Source: Streptomyces sp. LX-29
GTDB lineage: Bacteria; Actinomycetota; Actinomycetes; Streptomycetales; Streptomycetaceae
Assembly (NCBI RefSeq): GCF_029541745.1
Contig: NZ_CP089746.1
Location: 248,001-312,000 of the forward strand
Length of the DNA: 64,000 bases
Reading direction: 5' to 3'
This document shows positions 56,627 through 64,000 of the stretch, one piece after another; the first letter of the stretch is position 1; each line of letters opens with the position of its first letter. The position numbers and the translations under genes were made by a program. The notes under the pieces were generated by a model, which searched no databases, had not been told where the DNA came from, and saw only the letters and a list, made by a program, of their open reading frames with translations.

Positions 56627-57397
56627 ATGACGGATGACCTGAGTTTCCGGGTGGGTGACGTGCTGTCGATCGCCTGCCCGTTCACACCGACCCGGGTGGA
56701 CCGGGGCTTGCATGGGGATCACCTGTCGTTGGCCTGGCCATGGTGGCGACCGGATCCCGCCAGTGAGTTCTACCACTGGAACGGGATCGTGGGACTGGGA
56801 ATCGACGCGATCACCTGTGTCTGGAACGAAATGGAACTGTTCCGCACCGACCCGGCGCCGGAGCACCTGAAGTCGGGTGACGTGTGCCGCGTGGGTGTGC
56901 CACCGACCGTGGTGCATGTGACCGCCGTCGATCACTTCGACCCCCCGCTGGAGACGGGCTGGCTACCTCGTCCACACCTGTCCGTCGCGCTGCTTCGCCG
57001 GGGCCTGTCCTACCGCGAACTGCCCGACGACAGCCATCTCAACGGCACGGGCTACGAGATACATCCGGGTGACGGGACGCCGTTCACCTTCGACCTGCTC
57101 TTCCGACCGTACGCGTTCCTCCAGCCGGAGGACGAGGTCGCCGATGCCGCGGGCCGGGCCTGTCGCTTCGACGGCCCCTGGGACTGGTACGCCTTCGACG
57201 GCGAGGAGATCTCCGACGGCCCTGCGTGGCCGCTGGCGCTCCTCACCCGCTCTGGGAACGTGCGCACCCCGGCCACCGCCGCGGCGGTGGCCGCGGCCAC
57301 CGCGACCGGTTCTCATCAGGAGGTGCTCCGGCACTGGACCGGCCTCACCGACGCCACCCCCACTCTCCTCGGCACAGTCGTCCCGAGACTGCGGTGA
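56627..57397 (+). CDS. Protein of unknown function, 256 residues
   Basis: The protein has no signal or membrane segment. It starts TDDLSFRVGDVLSIACPFTP and has Trp- and Pro-rich stretches (LSLAWPWWRPDPASEFYHWN, FDGPWDWYAFDGEE). The last 45 residues are Ala/Thr-rich helical. I recognise no family. The codon bias is normal. It is followed by a 13-bp tandem repeat and the LRV-repeat gene on the same strand. It may be an enzyme-like cytosolic protein, but nothing catalytic is visible. Confidence 0.72.
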   Translation: MTDDLSFRVGDVLSIACPFTPTRVDRGLHGDHLSLAWPWWRPDPASEFYHWNGIVGLGIDAITCVWNEMELFRTDPAPEHLKSGDVCRVGVPPTVVHVTAVDHFDPPLETGWLPRPHLSVALLRRGLSYRELPDDSHLNGTGYEIHPGDGTPFTFDLLFRPYAFLQPEDEVADAAGRACRFDGPWDWYAFDGEEISDGPAWPLALLTRSGNVRTPATAAAVAAATATGSHQEVLRHWTGLTDATPTLLGTVVPRLR

Positions 57398-57402
57398 CAT
57401 GG

Positions 57403-57454
57403 GACGTCGGCGTGAGACGTCGACGTGAGACGTCGGCTTGGGACGTCGGCGTGG
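57403..57454. repeat. 13-bp tandem repeat, four copies
   Basis: GACGTCGGCGTGA-like units at 57403, 57416, 57429 and 57442 differ by one to three bases. They lie between two genes; each unit has the palindrome GACGTC. Confidence 0.8.
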
Positions 57455-57559
57455 GAGGCCGTCGCCGCACCCGCACCGTTCTCCGAGTACCGTGAGGACG
57501 CGAACAGGGCGAGCGGGATGGCCGGGCGGTCAGCGGACGCGGCCGGGGAGGGGCGTGGC

Positions 57560-59035
57560 ATGGGCGCGCTGCTCGACGGCCTCGCCGTCAACCCCGCCGC
57601 CCCTGCTGACCTGTTGCTGCGGCTGCTGCGGGAGGAGTACGAGAGCGCCTGGTACGTCCTGGCCTCCCGGCGTGCCTCCTTCCCCGAGGAGGTGACGGCC
57701 GCGATCGTCACCCACCCCCACCCGCGGGTCCGCGGCGCCCTGGCCCGCAACCCGTTCGTGGATCCCGAGGTGCGCGGGCTGCTCGTGGACGATCAGGAAT
57801 GGCTCGTCCGGGCCCGCCTCGTCGGCAGGCCGGACAGGACGCGGCCCGTCCGCCCGCTGCCCGACTGGGTGATCGACCGGATGCTCACGACATACGACCA
57901 CGACTTCCTGAGCGAGTTGCTGGTGTCCCGGCAGATCCCCTTTCGTCTGCGACGCTCGTACGGCACCCACCCCTTGGCCTCGATCCGGCAGATGGCCACC
58001 GGCATGTGGACCCTGCTGTCGGAGGACGAACGGGTGGCGTTGCTCAAGGATCCGCACCCGCGGGTGCGGGCGAGCGCGGAGAGCATGCTGGAGACCGACG
58101 ACGCGGAGGCGATGGAGCGCCAGCTCGGGCCGCTGCCCGCGCCACGCAACCACGGGACCGGGCTGATCCTCGTCAACTACCGGCTCTCCAGGAACGTCGT
58201 CGACTGGCTGCTGCGCGACCCCCACCCCGACAACTCCTGGGTCCTCGCTCACAACCACAGCACTCCGCCGGACGTCGTCGCCGGACTGCTCGCACACCCC
58301 GATCCGAAGGTCAGGCTGGAGCTGGCCCACCGCGCCGACCTCGCCCCCGCGCTTGTGGAGACCCTCGCGCGCGACCTCGACCCGCGCGTGCGCACCGCGA
58401 TCTCCCTACGGCCTGAACTGACCGAGGACGAGCGGGCGGCGATCGACTACACGGCGACCACCGATGAGGAGTTCGGGCCGATCGAACACCATGTCGTCGC
58501 GGCCCCCGATCCTGCCGTGTCCGCCGGGTACGCCCGCTCGCGTCACCCGCTGCTCCGACGCCGGGCCGCTCGGGACCCCGCGCTGCCCGCCGAGCTCGTC
58601 GTACGGCTCGCGCGGGACGACGACCTGGGCGTCCGGGTGCTGCTCGCCCACAACCACCCGTCGCCGCCGCCGGAGCTGTTGCTGCGCAGCTATCTGGAGC
58701 ACCGGCGTCCCGCCCGTGATCTGCTCACCGAGCACCTGTGCTTCCCCGTCGCGGGCCTGGGCGCACGCTTCGCGGACGCGGACGCACCCGACGAGCGGCG
58801 CCTGGCCGTGCTCGACCCCGGTCTCGCCCCCGGCACCGCCGACCGGCTCACCCGCGACCCCGACCCGGCGATCCGCGCGGGGGCGGCCCGCCATCCCCGG
58901 CTGCCGGCCGGGCGGCTGCTCGCCCTCCTCGACGACGAAGAGCTGGGTGAACACGCCGCCGCCAACCCGGCTCTGTCCGTGACCGTGATGCGCGGTCTGC
59001 TCACCTCGACGGCGGTACCCAGCAAGAAGCGCTGA
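57560..59035 (+). CDS. LRV (leucine-rich-repeat-variant)-like protein
   Basis: The 491-residue protein consists of short helical repeats (AVNPAAPADLLLRLL, HPHPRVRGALARNPFVDPEV, HPDPKVRLELAHRADLAP, DPALPAELVVRLARDDDLGV and DPDPAIRAGAARHPRLPAG), a pattern of the LRV and related HEAT/armadillo-like solenoids. No catalytic domain or signal is seen. The ATG at 57560 has GGAGGGG about eight bases upstream; starts further up are in low-complexity sequence. Such proteins bind partners; the target is unknown. Confidence 0.83.
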   Translation: MGALLDGLAVNPAAPADLLLRLLREEYESAWYVLASRRASFPEEVTAAIVTHPHPRVRGALARNPFVDPEVRGLLVDDQEWLVRARLVGRPDRTRPVRPLPDWVIDRMLTTYDHDFLSELLVSRQIPFRLRRSYGTHPLASIRQMATGMWTLLSEDERVALLKDPHPRVRASAESMLETDDAEAMERQLGPLPAPRNHGTGLILVNYRLSRNVVDWLLRDPHPDNSWVLAHNHSTPPDVVAGLLAHPDPKVRLELAHRADLAPALVETLARDLDPRVRTAISLRPELTEDERAAIDYTATTDEEFGPIEHHVVAAPDPAVSAGYARSRHPLLRRRAARDPALPAELVVRLARDDDLGVRVLLAHNHPSPPPELLLRSYLEHRRPARDLLTEHLCFPVAGLGARFADADAPDERRLAVLDPGLAPGTADRLTRDPDPAIRAGAARHPRLPAGRLLALLDDEELGEHAAANPALSVTVMRGLLTSTAVPSKKR

Positions 59036-59174
59036 GGCTCGCGTAACGCCCCGGTCGGCGTCGGGTGTTCGCCGGCCGGATATTCCTTGATCCGTACGCC
59101 ACCCGGGAGGTAGCGTCTCCCCGACGGCCACGGATGTGACGACGTCGACATGACCGCGCGAGGAGGTGAGCCCG

Positions 59175-59234
59175 TTGACCAGGACCGCGACCCACCACCC
59201 TGCCCGGGCCCTCCTGTCCGCCGCGTCGGTCTGA
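59175..59234 (+). CDS. Possible short leader ORF before the epoxide hydrolase gene
   Basis: GGAGG eight bases before TTG (59175) opens a 19-codon peptide (MTRTATHHPARALLSAASV) that stops 48 bases before the next gene. A GTG in the same frame (59166) begins inside the ribosome site and is less likely. The site strength and position resemble actinomycete leader peptides. Coding bias cannot be tested at this length. Confidence 0.35.
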   Translation: MTRTATHHPARALLSAASV

Positions 59235-59282
59235 CCGCGTCGCAGGAGCGCCCCTCACCCGGCACTCCTGAACGAAGGAAGC

Positions 59283-60437
59283 ATGACCGTCACCCCTTTC
59301 CGGATCTCCGTGTCCGATGACATCCTGAACGACCTGCGCACCCGCCTGGAGCGCACCCTCTTCACGGCGGCGTCCGATGACGCCTACTGGGCGGCCGGAA
59401 CCGACCCGGGCTATCTGCGTGAGCTGATCGCCTACTGGGCGGACGGCTTCGACTGGCGCCGGGCCGAAGCGGCCCTCAACACATATCCGCACTTCATCGC
59501 CGAGGTCGCCGGGCGCCCGGTGCACTTCGTCCATCTGCGGGGCGAGCGCCCCGACGGCGCATCGGCACCGCTGCCGCTGGTGATGACCCACGGCTGGCCG
59601 AGCAGCTTCGTGGAGATGCTCTCCGCCGCCGAGCGGCTCGCTGATCCGGCCGCGTACGGAGGTGACCCGCTGGACGCCTTCGACGTGGTGGTCCCCTCCC
59701 TTCCGGGCTTCCTCTACTCGGCACTCCCCAGGGGTCCGTTCACTCGTCGCGGGGTCGCCGGCATCTGGCACGAGCTGATGACGCGGACGCTCGGTTACCA
59801 GCGCTTCGGCGCCTTCGGCGGGGACATCGGGGGCGGGGTGACGCAGTGGCTCGGGGCCCTGTACCCGGGCGAGGTGGCCGGTGTCCACATCACCTCCGCG
59901 GTGGTCAACGCCGATTTCACCGAGCAACCGGCGACCGCCGAGGAGCGGACGTTCCTCGATGCGCTGACCGCCTACGACGTCGACGACGGCGGTTACAGCG
60001 AGATCATGTGCACCCGGCCGGACACCATCGCCGCGGCGCTGAGGGACTCCCCCGCCGGACTCGTCGCCTGGATCGTCGACAAGTACCGCGACTGGAGCGA
60101 CTGCGACGGCGACCTGGAACGGCGCTGGAGCAAGGACGCCATCCTCACGGTGGCGACGCTGTACTGGGCCACCGGGAGCATCGGCTCCTCCTTCCGGCAG
60201 TACTACGACTACCACCTGAACGAGCCGGTGCCGGGCATCTCCGTGCCCGCCGCGGTCACGCTGAGCAACGAACCGGCCTTCGCCGATCTGCCGCGCAGCC
60301 TGATGGAACGGCTCTGCGGCGACCTGCGCCACTGGAGTACGCCGGGGCGCGGCGGGCACTTCATGGCGCACGAGGAGCCCGAGCAGGTCGCCGACGAGCT
60401 GCGGACCTTCTTCCGCCCGCTGCGGCGGCGTGGTTGA
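59283..60437 (+). CDS. Epoxide hydrolase, microsomal type (alpha/beta hydrolase)
   Basis: The 384-residue protein has the N-terminal epoxide-hydrolase lid domain (SDDILNDLRTRLERTLF, WRRAEAALNTYPHF) and the alpha/beta hydrolase core: oxyanion motif HGWP (His103), nucleophile Asp181 in FGGDIGGG, a cap with Tyr residues and the C-terminal His in GGHFMAHE. This is the mEH-like branch. It opens epoxides to diols; the substrate is unknown. The ATG at 59283 follows GAAGGAAGC. A possible leader ORF precedes it and a 14-bp terminator follows. Confidence 0.92.
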   Translation: MTVTPFRISVSDDILNDLRTRLERTLFTAASDDAYWAAGTDPGYLRELIAYWADGFDWRRAEAALNTYPHFIAEVAGRPVHFVHLRGERPDGASAPLPLVMTHGWPSSFVEMLSAAERLADPAAYGGDPLDAFDVVVPSLPGFLYSALPRGPFTRRGVAGIWHELMTRTLGYQRFGAFGGDIGGGVTQWLGALYPGEVAGVHITSAVVNADFTEQPATAEERTFLDALTAYDVDDGGYSEIMCTRPDTIAAALRDSPAGLVAWIVDKYRDWSDCDGDLERRWSKDAILTVATLYWATGSIGSSFRQYYDYHLNEPVPGISVPAAVTLSNEPAFADLPRSLMERLCGDLRHWSTPGRGGHFMAHEEPEQVADELRTFFRPLRRRG

Positions 60438-60450
60438 TCCCGTGACCGAG

Positions 60451-60490
60451 GACGTGCGGTGACACGGCGGGCGCGGTCATCGCACGTCCA
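60451..60490. terminator. Terminator after the epoxide hydrolase
   Basis: GGACGTGCG-G-TGAC (60451-60464) pairs with GTCA-T-CGCACGTCC (60477-60490), one mismatch, between converging genes. Confidence 0.75.
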
Positions 60491-60553
60491 AGGAACGGGG
60501 CTGGACGGCGTCCGCCGCCCGTCACGCACGGGTTTGCCGTACGCGTAGCGCCT

Positions 60554-61318
60554 TCAGCCGCCGAGGGCCGCCTCGCCGAGAAACCGCGTCATCAGGTCGG
60601 CGACCGCGCCGGGCCGCTCCAGGCTCGGCAGGTGGCCGGCCCAGGACAGTTCCAGGTGGCGGGCGCCGGAGATCCGCTCCGGCAGGCGGGCCGCGATCTC
60701 GCGGAAGTCCGCCAGGTCGTGCGCGCCGGAAACGGCCAAGCAGGGTGCCTTGATCCGCGACAGGTCGACCCGCGTCTCTGCCGGGTCGAACTCCTCCTCC
60801 GCCGCCGACTGCACCTCGAAGGCGTGCCGCTGCATCCCGCGAACCCGCTCGCGGACCTCGCCATCGGCCTCCGGGCCGAGCCACGTCTCCACGTTCAGCT
60901 CGACGGCCCCCGTGAGATCGCCGGCTTCGAACAGCGCCTCCTCCTGCTCGTCGAAGGACCGCAGCGCGGCGCCGGGCACATGTCCGGGCGCCCCGGAGCA
61001 GAGCAGCATCAGGGCGGTGACCGCGTCCGGGCGGGTGGCCGCCACCTCCAGGGCGACTCTCCCCCCGTACGAGGCCCCGACCAGCGCGGCTCGCTCGATG
61101 CCCAGGTGGTCCAACAGGTCGGCGACGTCCTCGGCGTCGCTGTACGGGTGGTCCGCCACCGGTGAGTCACCGAAACCCCGGAAGTCGCACCGGACCACCC
61201 GGTAGCCGGCGTCGACCAACACCCGCCACTGTGGGTCCCACATGCGCCGGTCACACACCGACGAATGCAGCAGCACGAGGGTGGGACCGTCCCCTGATAC
61301 GTCGTGAGAAAGAGTCAT
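60554..61318 (-). CDS. Alpha/beta-fold hydrolase
   Basis: The 254-residue protein has the alpha/beta hydrolase layout: LVLLHSSVCDRRMWD, DFRGFGDSP, the nucleophile elbow VGASYGGRVAL (Ser83), VSGAHDLADF and the C-terminal GHLPSLERP with His. It resembles the 3-oxoadipate enol-lactonase-like group. The ATG at 61318 starts directly at the conserved domain; the upstream frame is long but shows no match. Substrate unknown. Confidence 0.87.
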   Translation of the reverse strand: MTLSHDVSGDGPTLVLLHSSVCDRRMWDPQWRVLVDAGYRVVRCDFRGFGDSPVADHPYSDAEDVADLLDHLGIERAALVGASYGGRVALEVAATRPDAVTALMLLCSGAPGHVPGAALRSFDEQEEALFEAGDLTGAVELNVETWLGPEADGEVRERVRGMQRHAFEVQSAAEEEFDPAETRVDLSRIKAPCLAVSGAHDLADFREIAARLPERISGARHLELSWAGHLPSLERPGAVADLMTRFLGEAALGG

Positions 61319-61488
61319 CCCGGCGGACGGTAGCGGACACCATGCCCCGAGGTCATCGGAATATCGGTGCCGCTCGACGCGGCCCCGGCCCTGGACTGGT
61401 TGGGCCCTGGTCGAGCATGCCCGCGGCCGTCGGACGAGCCACTCGGATCCGCCCCGCGCACAGTACGGAGCCCACTGGTCGTGTGGTG

Positions 61489-61520
61489 TCGGTGAGCCGC
61501 CTGGCCACACGGCTCACCGA
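61489..61520 (-). terminator. 11-bp perfect hairpin after the reductase gene
   Basis: TCGGTGAGCCG (61489-61499) pairs with CGGCTCACCGA (61510-61520), just past the stop of the DHFR-like gene on the minus strand. Confidence 0.8.
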
Positions 61521-61528
61521 CGGGAGGT

Positions 61529-62128
61529 TCAGGACTCGTTGGCGCGCGCGTAGGTGAGGAAGGCGGCTCCGCTCTTCAGCACGGTGTGGTCCGTGAGTTC
61601 CCAGCGGCACGGGTCGAAAGCGGCCTTGTGGGAGAAGAGCGGTATGCCGGAGCCGATGGTCAGCGCCCCCACCTTGAGGATCAGCTGGTCGATCTCGGTG
61701 TACAGGGCACTCGCCAGCTCACCGCCGCCGATCAGCCAGATGTCCTTGCCCTCCTGCTGCTTCAGCTCCCGCACCTTCGCCACCGGATCACCGGCGACCA
61801 GTTCGACGGCCGGGTCCGGGCTCTCGGTGAGCGTCCGGGAGAAGACCAGGTGGCGCAGGTGGGGGTAGGCGTCGGTCATGCCGGCCTTGAGGCCGATCTC
61901 GTAGGTGCGCCGTCCTTCGAGGACGGTGTCGAAGCGGGTCCCCTCCGCCGTGACGTTCAGCGCCGCGCGGGCCGGGGCGGGCAGGGTCTCCGGGTACTCC
62001 GCCACGAGGTGCTGGATGTAGTCCTCGGAGATCGGCCAGAAGCCGTTCGGACCGGTGGGGTCGGCGCCGTCCGGCCCCGCGATGAAACCGTCGAGGGTGG
62101 TGGCGATGTAGTAGACGAGCTTGCGCAC
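61529..62128 (-). CDS. Dihydrofolate-reductase-family protein (RibD C-terminal-like)
   Basis: The 199-residue protein has the RibD-C/DHFR-like fold: KLVYYIATTLDGFIAGPDG at the start (the canonical first strand), VLEGRRTYEIG, and KDIWLIGGGELASALYTE (NADPH loop) with a conserved end. Such proteins are found widely and act as oxidoreductases of unknown substrate; few are true DHFRs. The GTG at 62128 has GAAGGG six bases upstream and starts at the conserved region. It likely forms a unit of its own. Confidence 0.88.
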   Translation of the reverse strand: MRKLVYYIATTLDGFIAGPDGADPTGPNGFWPISEDYIQHLVAEYPETLPAPARAALNVTAEGTRFDTVLEGRRTYEIGLKAGMTDAYPHLRHLVFSRTLTESPDPAVELVAGDPVAKVRELKQQEGKDIWLIGGGELASALYTEIDQLILKVGALTIGSGIPLFSHKAAFDPCRWELTDHTVLKSGAAFLTYARANES

Positions 62129-62346
62129 GGAGGGCCCTTCGTCGATCGAGTGTGAGGGAGCGGTCCGATGCGGCCGCATCGGGTGCCGAGCCGGTGGCCA
62201 CGGACCGCTACATGATCATCGCACCTTTCCCTCGCGGCGGGGAGGCGCGCACGGGGGCATCCCGTGCCGGCGCGGCGCGGACGCCCGCGCGTGCGGGCCG
62301 CCGCACCACCTGCCATGGAACCGGTGGGCGGATAGGCGCCTCGGGT

Positions 62347-63447
62347 TCACCCACGGCGGTCGGCGGCGGGATCGGGCTCGGCGACGCGTGCGGCGGCCGG
62401 GACGACGCCGGGTCGGCTGTCGGTGCCGGATTGCGCGAGGAGTCGCCGGAGCCAGCGGGTACGGGCGTCGCGTGCGTCCCGGCTGAGGGCCGCCCGCGGT
62501 GCCAGGCCGTCGAACCCGTGGTAGGCGCCGGGCCATACATGCAACTCGGCCTGGCCGCCGGCCTGCCAGATGGCGTTCGCGTACGCCACGTCCTCGTCCC
62601 GGAACATCTCGGCCGACCCGACTTCGATATAGGCCGGGGGGAGTCCGGAGAGGTCCGTTGCGCGGGCGGGGGCCGCGTAGGGCGACAGGTCGGCGGCTCC
62701 GTAGCGGTCACCCAGCACCGCCTTCCACACCGTCGCGCTGGAGGTGAGGTCCCACACTCCGGTGCCCGTCATCTGATGGCTGGAGAAGGTGCGGCCGCGG
62801 TCGTCGAGCATCGGGCACAGCAGCAGCTGCCCCAGCGGCCGGGGACCGCCGCGGTCGCGGGCCAGCAGGGTCAGGGCCGCGGCGAGCCCGCCGCCGGCGC
62901 TCTTCCCTCCGATGATGACGCGGTCCGCGTCGATGCCGAGTTCGGCCGCGTGTCCTGCCGCCCAGACCAGTCCGGCGTAGCAGTCCTCCAGCGGTCCGGG
63001 GTACCGCGTCCCCGGCGCCAACCGGTACTCGACCGAGATGACGGCCAGTTCCAGCGGGAGGGCCCACTCGCGAAGGATCCGCGGCAGCACGGACCACGCG
63101 TTGCCCATGACCATCGCGCCCCCGTGCATGTAGTACAGCAGAGGCAGCGGTCCGACGAGCCCGGACGGCCGCGCGCTCACCAGGGTGACGTCCGGTTCGC
63201 CCGGCGGGCCCGGCACACGGATCTCCGCCACCTCGAAACGGCCGTCGGCGCGCAGGTCCTCGGCCGTCGGCCGGGGCCGGGTCGCGGCATCCCGCTCTTG
63301 CCGCGCCGCGAGGTTCTCCGCGGTGATCGGCTCCCTCGGCTCCTTCACCAAAGCCGCCAACGCGAGCTTCAGTTCGGGGTCGAACGGGGGCACCGCCCCC
63401 GGTGTCGGGACACCGCCCGACTCGGACGACTCACGGCGGACACTCAT
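62347..63447 (-). CDS. Hormone-sensitive-lipase-family esterase
   Basis: The 366-residue protein belongs to the HSL (family IV) esterases: HGG at residues 108-110 forms the oxyanion hole and GGKSAGG holds the nucleophile Ser183. The usual GDSAGG has Lys in place of Asp here, unusual but next to the Ser. HVWPGAYHGFD carries the His and EVGSAEMFRDED the Asp. The ATG at 63447 follows GGGGGG about nine bases upstream; the frame is open further with no match. Fatty or drug esters are possible substrates. Confidence 0.9.
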   Translation of the reverse strand: MSVRRESSESGGVPTPGAVPPFDPELKLALAALVKEPREPITAENLAARQERDAATRPRPTAEDLRADGRFEVAEIRVPGPPGEPDVTLVSARPSGLVGPLPLLYYMHGGAMVMGNAWSVLPRILREWALPLELAVISVEYRLAPGTRYPGPLEDCYAGLVWAAGHAAELGIDADRVIIGGKSAGGGLAAALTLLARDRGGPRPLGQLLLCPMLDDRGRTFSSHQMTGTGVWDLTSSATVWKAVLGDRYGAADLSPYAAPARATDLSGLPPAYIEVGSAEMFRDEDVAYANAIWQAGGQAELHVWPGAYHGFDGLAPRAALSRDARDARTRWLRRLLAQSGTDSRPGVVPAAARVAEPDPAADRRG

Positions 63448-63687
63448 GACCAACCCCCCGGTCGGACGGCGGGACGCCAACCGGCAACCCGCTGGAACGG
63501 CAGCACGGCCGCACGCGCACCACCCGAGGAACGCTCGCCGGAGACCGGGACCCATACGGCACAGCCAATCACACCGCCGCGCGGGAACGGAGCGCCGACG
63601 AGGGGGCCACCCTCGGGTCACGGGCCGCCGCCCGGGCCCGGCGCCGACGTCCAGAGCTCCCACCGTCCCTGACTAGAGTCATACGTC

Positions 63688-64000
63688 ATGGACATGGAGA
63701 TACTCACCACGCTGCTGCCCAGGCTCGGCGACCGTCAGGGCGTGTGGCGGGCCGAGCGAGAGTTGACGGCGATCGGCCGCGCCGCCGTTCCGGAGCTGCT
63801 GGCGATCCGACGAGAGGGCCCGGGACATCTGCGTCGGCACGCGCTTCACGCGCTCGCCGTGCTCGGCGCCGGTGATGAGCTGTCAGTCCGCGACCAGGCG
63901 GCGCTGAGACGGCTGGTGGGTGTCAAGCTGCTCGCCGACCGACCCCTTGACGAGCACTGTCCGTTCATATGGATGGCGGTTCCGGCCGCGACCTACGAGG
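63688..64000 (+). CDS. HEAT-repeat-like protein, 3' end missing
   Basis: The frame starts at ATG 63688 and runs to the window end, giving 104 residues: MDMEILTTLLPRLGDR, then AIGRAAVPELLAIRREGP and LRRHALHALAVLGAGDE, short helical pairs like HEAT repeats. No stop is seen, so the C-terminus is outside the window. A second ATG lies two codons in. No clear ribosome site is visible. The only close neighbour is the esterase on the opposite strand. Confidence 0.55.
   Translation, partial: MDMEILTTLLPRLGDRQGVWRAERELTAIGRAAVPELLAIRREGPGHLRRHALHALAVLGAGDELSVRDQAALRRLVGVKLLADRPLDEHCPFIWMAVPAATYE

Noticed and set aside
1..64000. CRISPR array, insertion sequence or attachment site
   Set aside because: No set of regularly spaced repeats with unique spacers, no transposase motif and no tRNA-linked direct repeats were found by eye. 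The repeats seen are short tandem arrays without spacers.

Overview
The window is very GC-rich and its third codon positions are almost all G or C. GTG and TTG starts are common, neighbouring genes often overlap by four bases (ATGA or GTGA), and TTA codons are nearly absent. Together with the protein families present (ABC-F, WYL, TioE-type MerR, CHAT-TPR, TerD, a class A beta-lactamase with linked BlaA/BlaB-type genes) this points to a Streptomyces or close relative. No rRNA, tRNA, CRISPR array or intact insertion sequence was recognised. Most of it looks like accessory chromosome rather than core.

Region 1 (1-8172) is the right end of a biosynthetic gene cluster that starts outside the window. 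PhzE-, PhzD- and DhbA/EntA-type enzymes predict the route chorismate > ADIC > DHHA > 3-hydroxyanthranilate. A salicylate/3-hydroxybenzoate-hydroxylase-like flavoenzyme follows. Then come a squalene-hopene-cyclase-like protein whose DXDD acid motif is NFLD, and a squalene-epoxidase-like flavoenzyme. The set suggests a 3-hydroxyanthranilate-derived meroterpenoid cyclised through an epoxide (inference). Region 2 (8.2-18 kb) has an antibiotic-resistance-type ABC-F gene preceded by a 9-codon leader ORF and hairpins, a seven-bladed YVTN propeller protein, a lipoprotein, a GlxA-type regulator divergent from a saccharopine-dehydrogenase-like protein, a small methyltransferase and a pre-ATP-grasp ligase.

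Region 3 (17-28 kb) reads as redox and stress functions: a DUF2231-Rieske fusion, a CDGSH protein, a haem-oxygenase-like diiron protein, a small hydrophobic peptide, two proteins sharing an unnamed domain, an SRPBCC / FAD oxidoreductase / SDR operon, a truncated catalase and an ornithine/lysine-decarboxylase-like enzyme. Region 4 (28.5-36 kb) holds a membrane-protein/zinc-ribbon pair divergent from a large TPR-CHAT protease-like gene that is split by one in-frame TGA, followed by a TerD protein with several C-terminal beta-rich repeats. It may be a signalling or conflict module.

Region 5 (36-50 kb) has an M1 metallopeptidase, a MerR/erythromycin-esterase pair, three separate regulator-VOC modules (ArsR, TetR, WYL) each with a clear palindromic operator, an FG-GAP protein, a proteasome-like Ntn hydrolase that keeps Thr1/Asp17/Lys33, an aldo/keto reductase, an epimerase and a DUF2470 protein behind a DtxR/IdeR-type iron box. 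Region 6 (50-64 kb) contains HtpG, a beta-lactamase divergent from LysR-blaB genes as described in S. cacaoi, a lipoprotein, an LRV-repeat protein, an epoxide hydrolase, two alpha/beta hydrolases, a DHFR-like reductase and a gene cut by the window end. Many gene ends carry long perfect hairpins that look like terminators.
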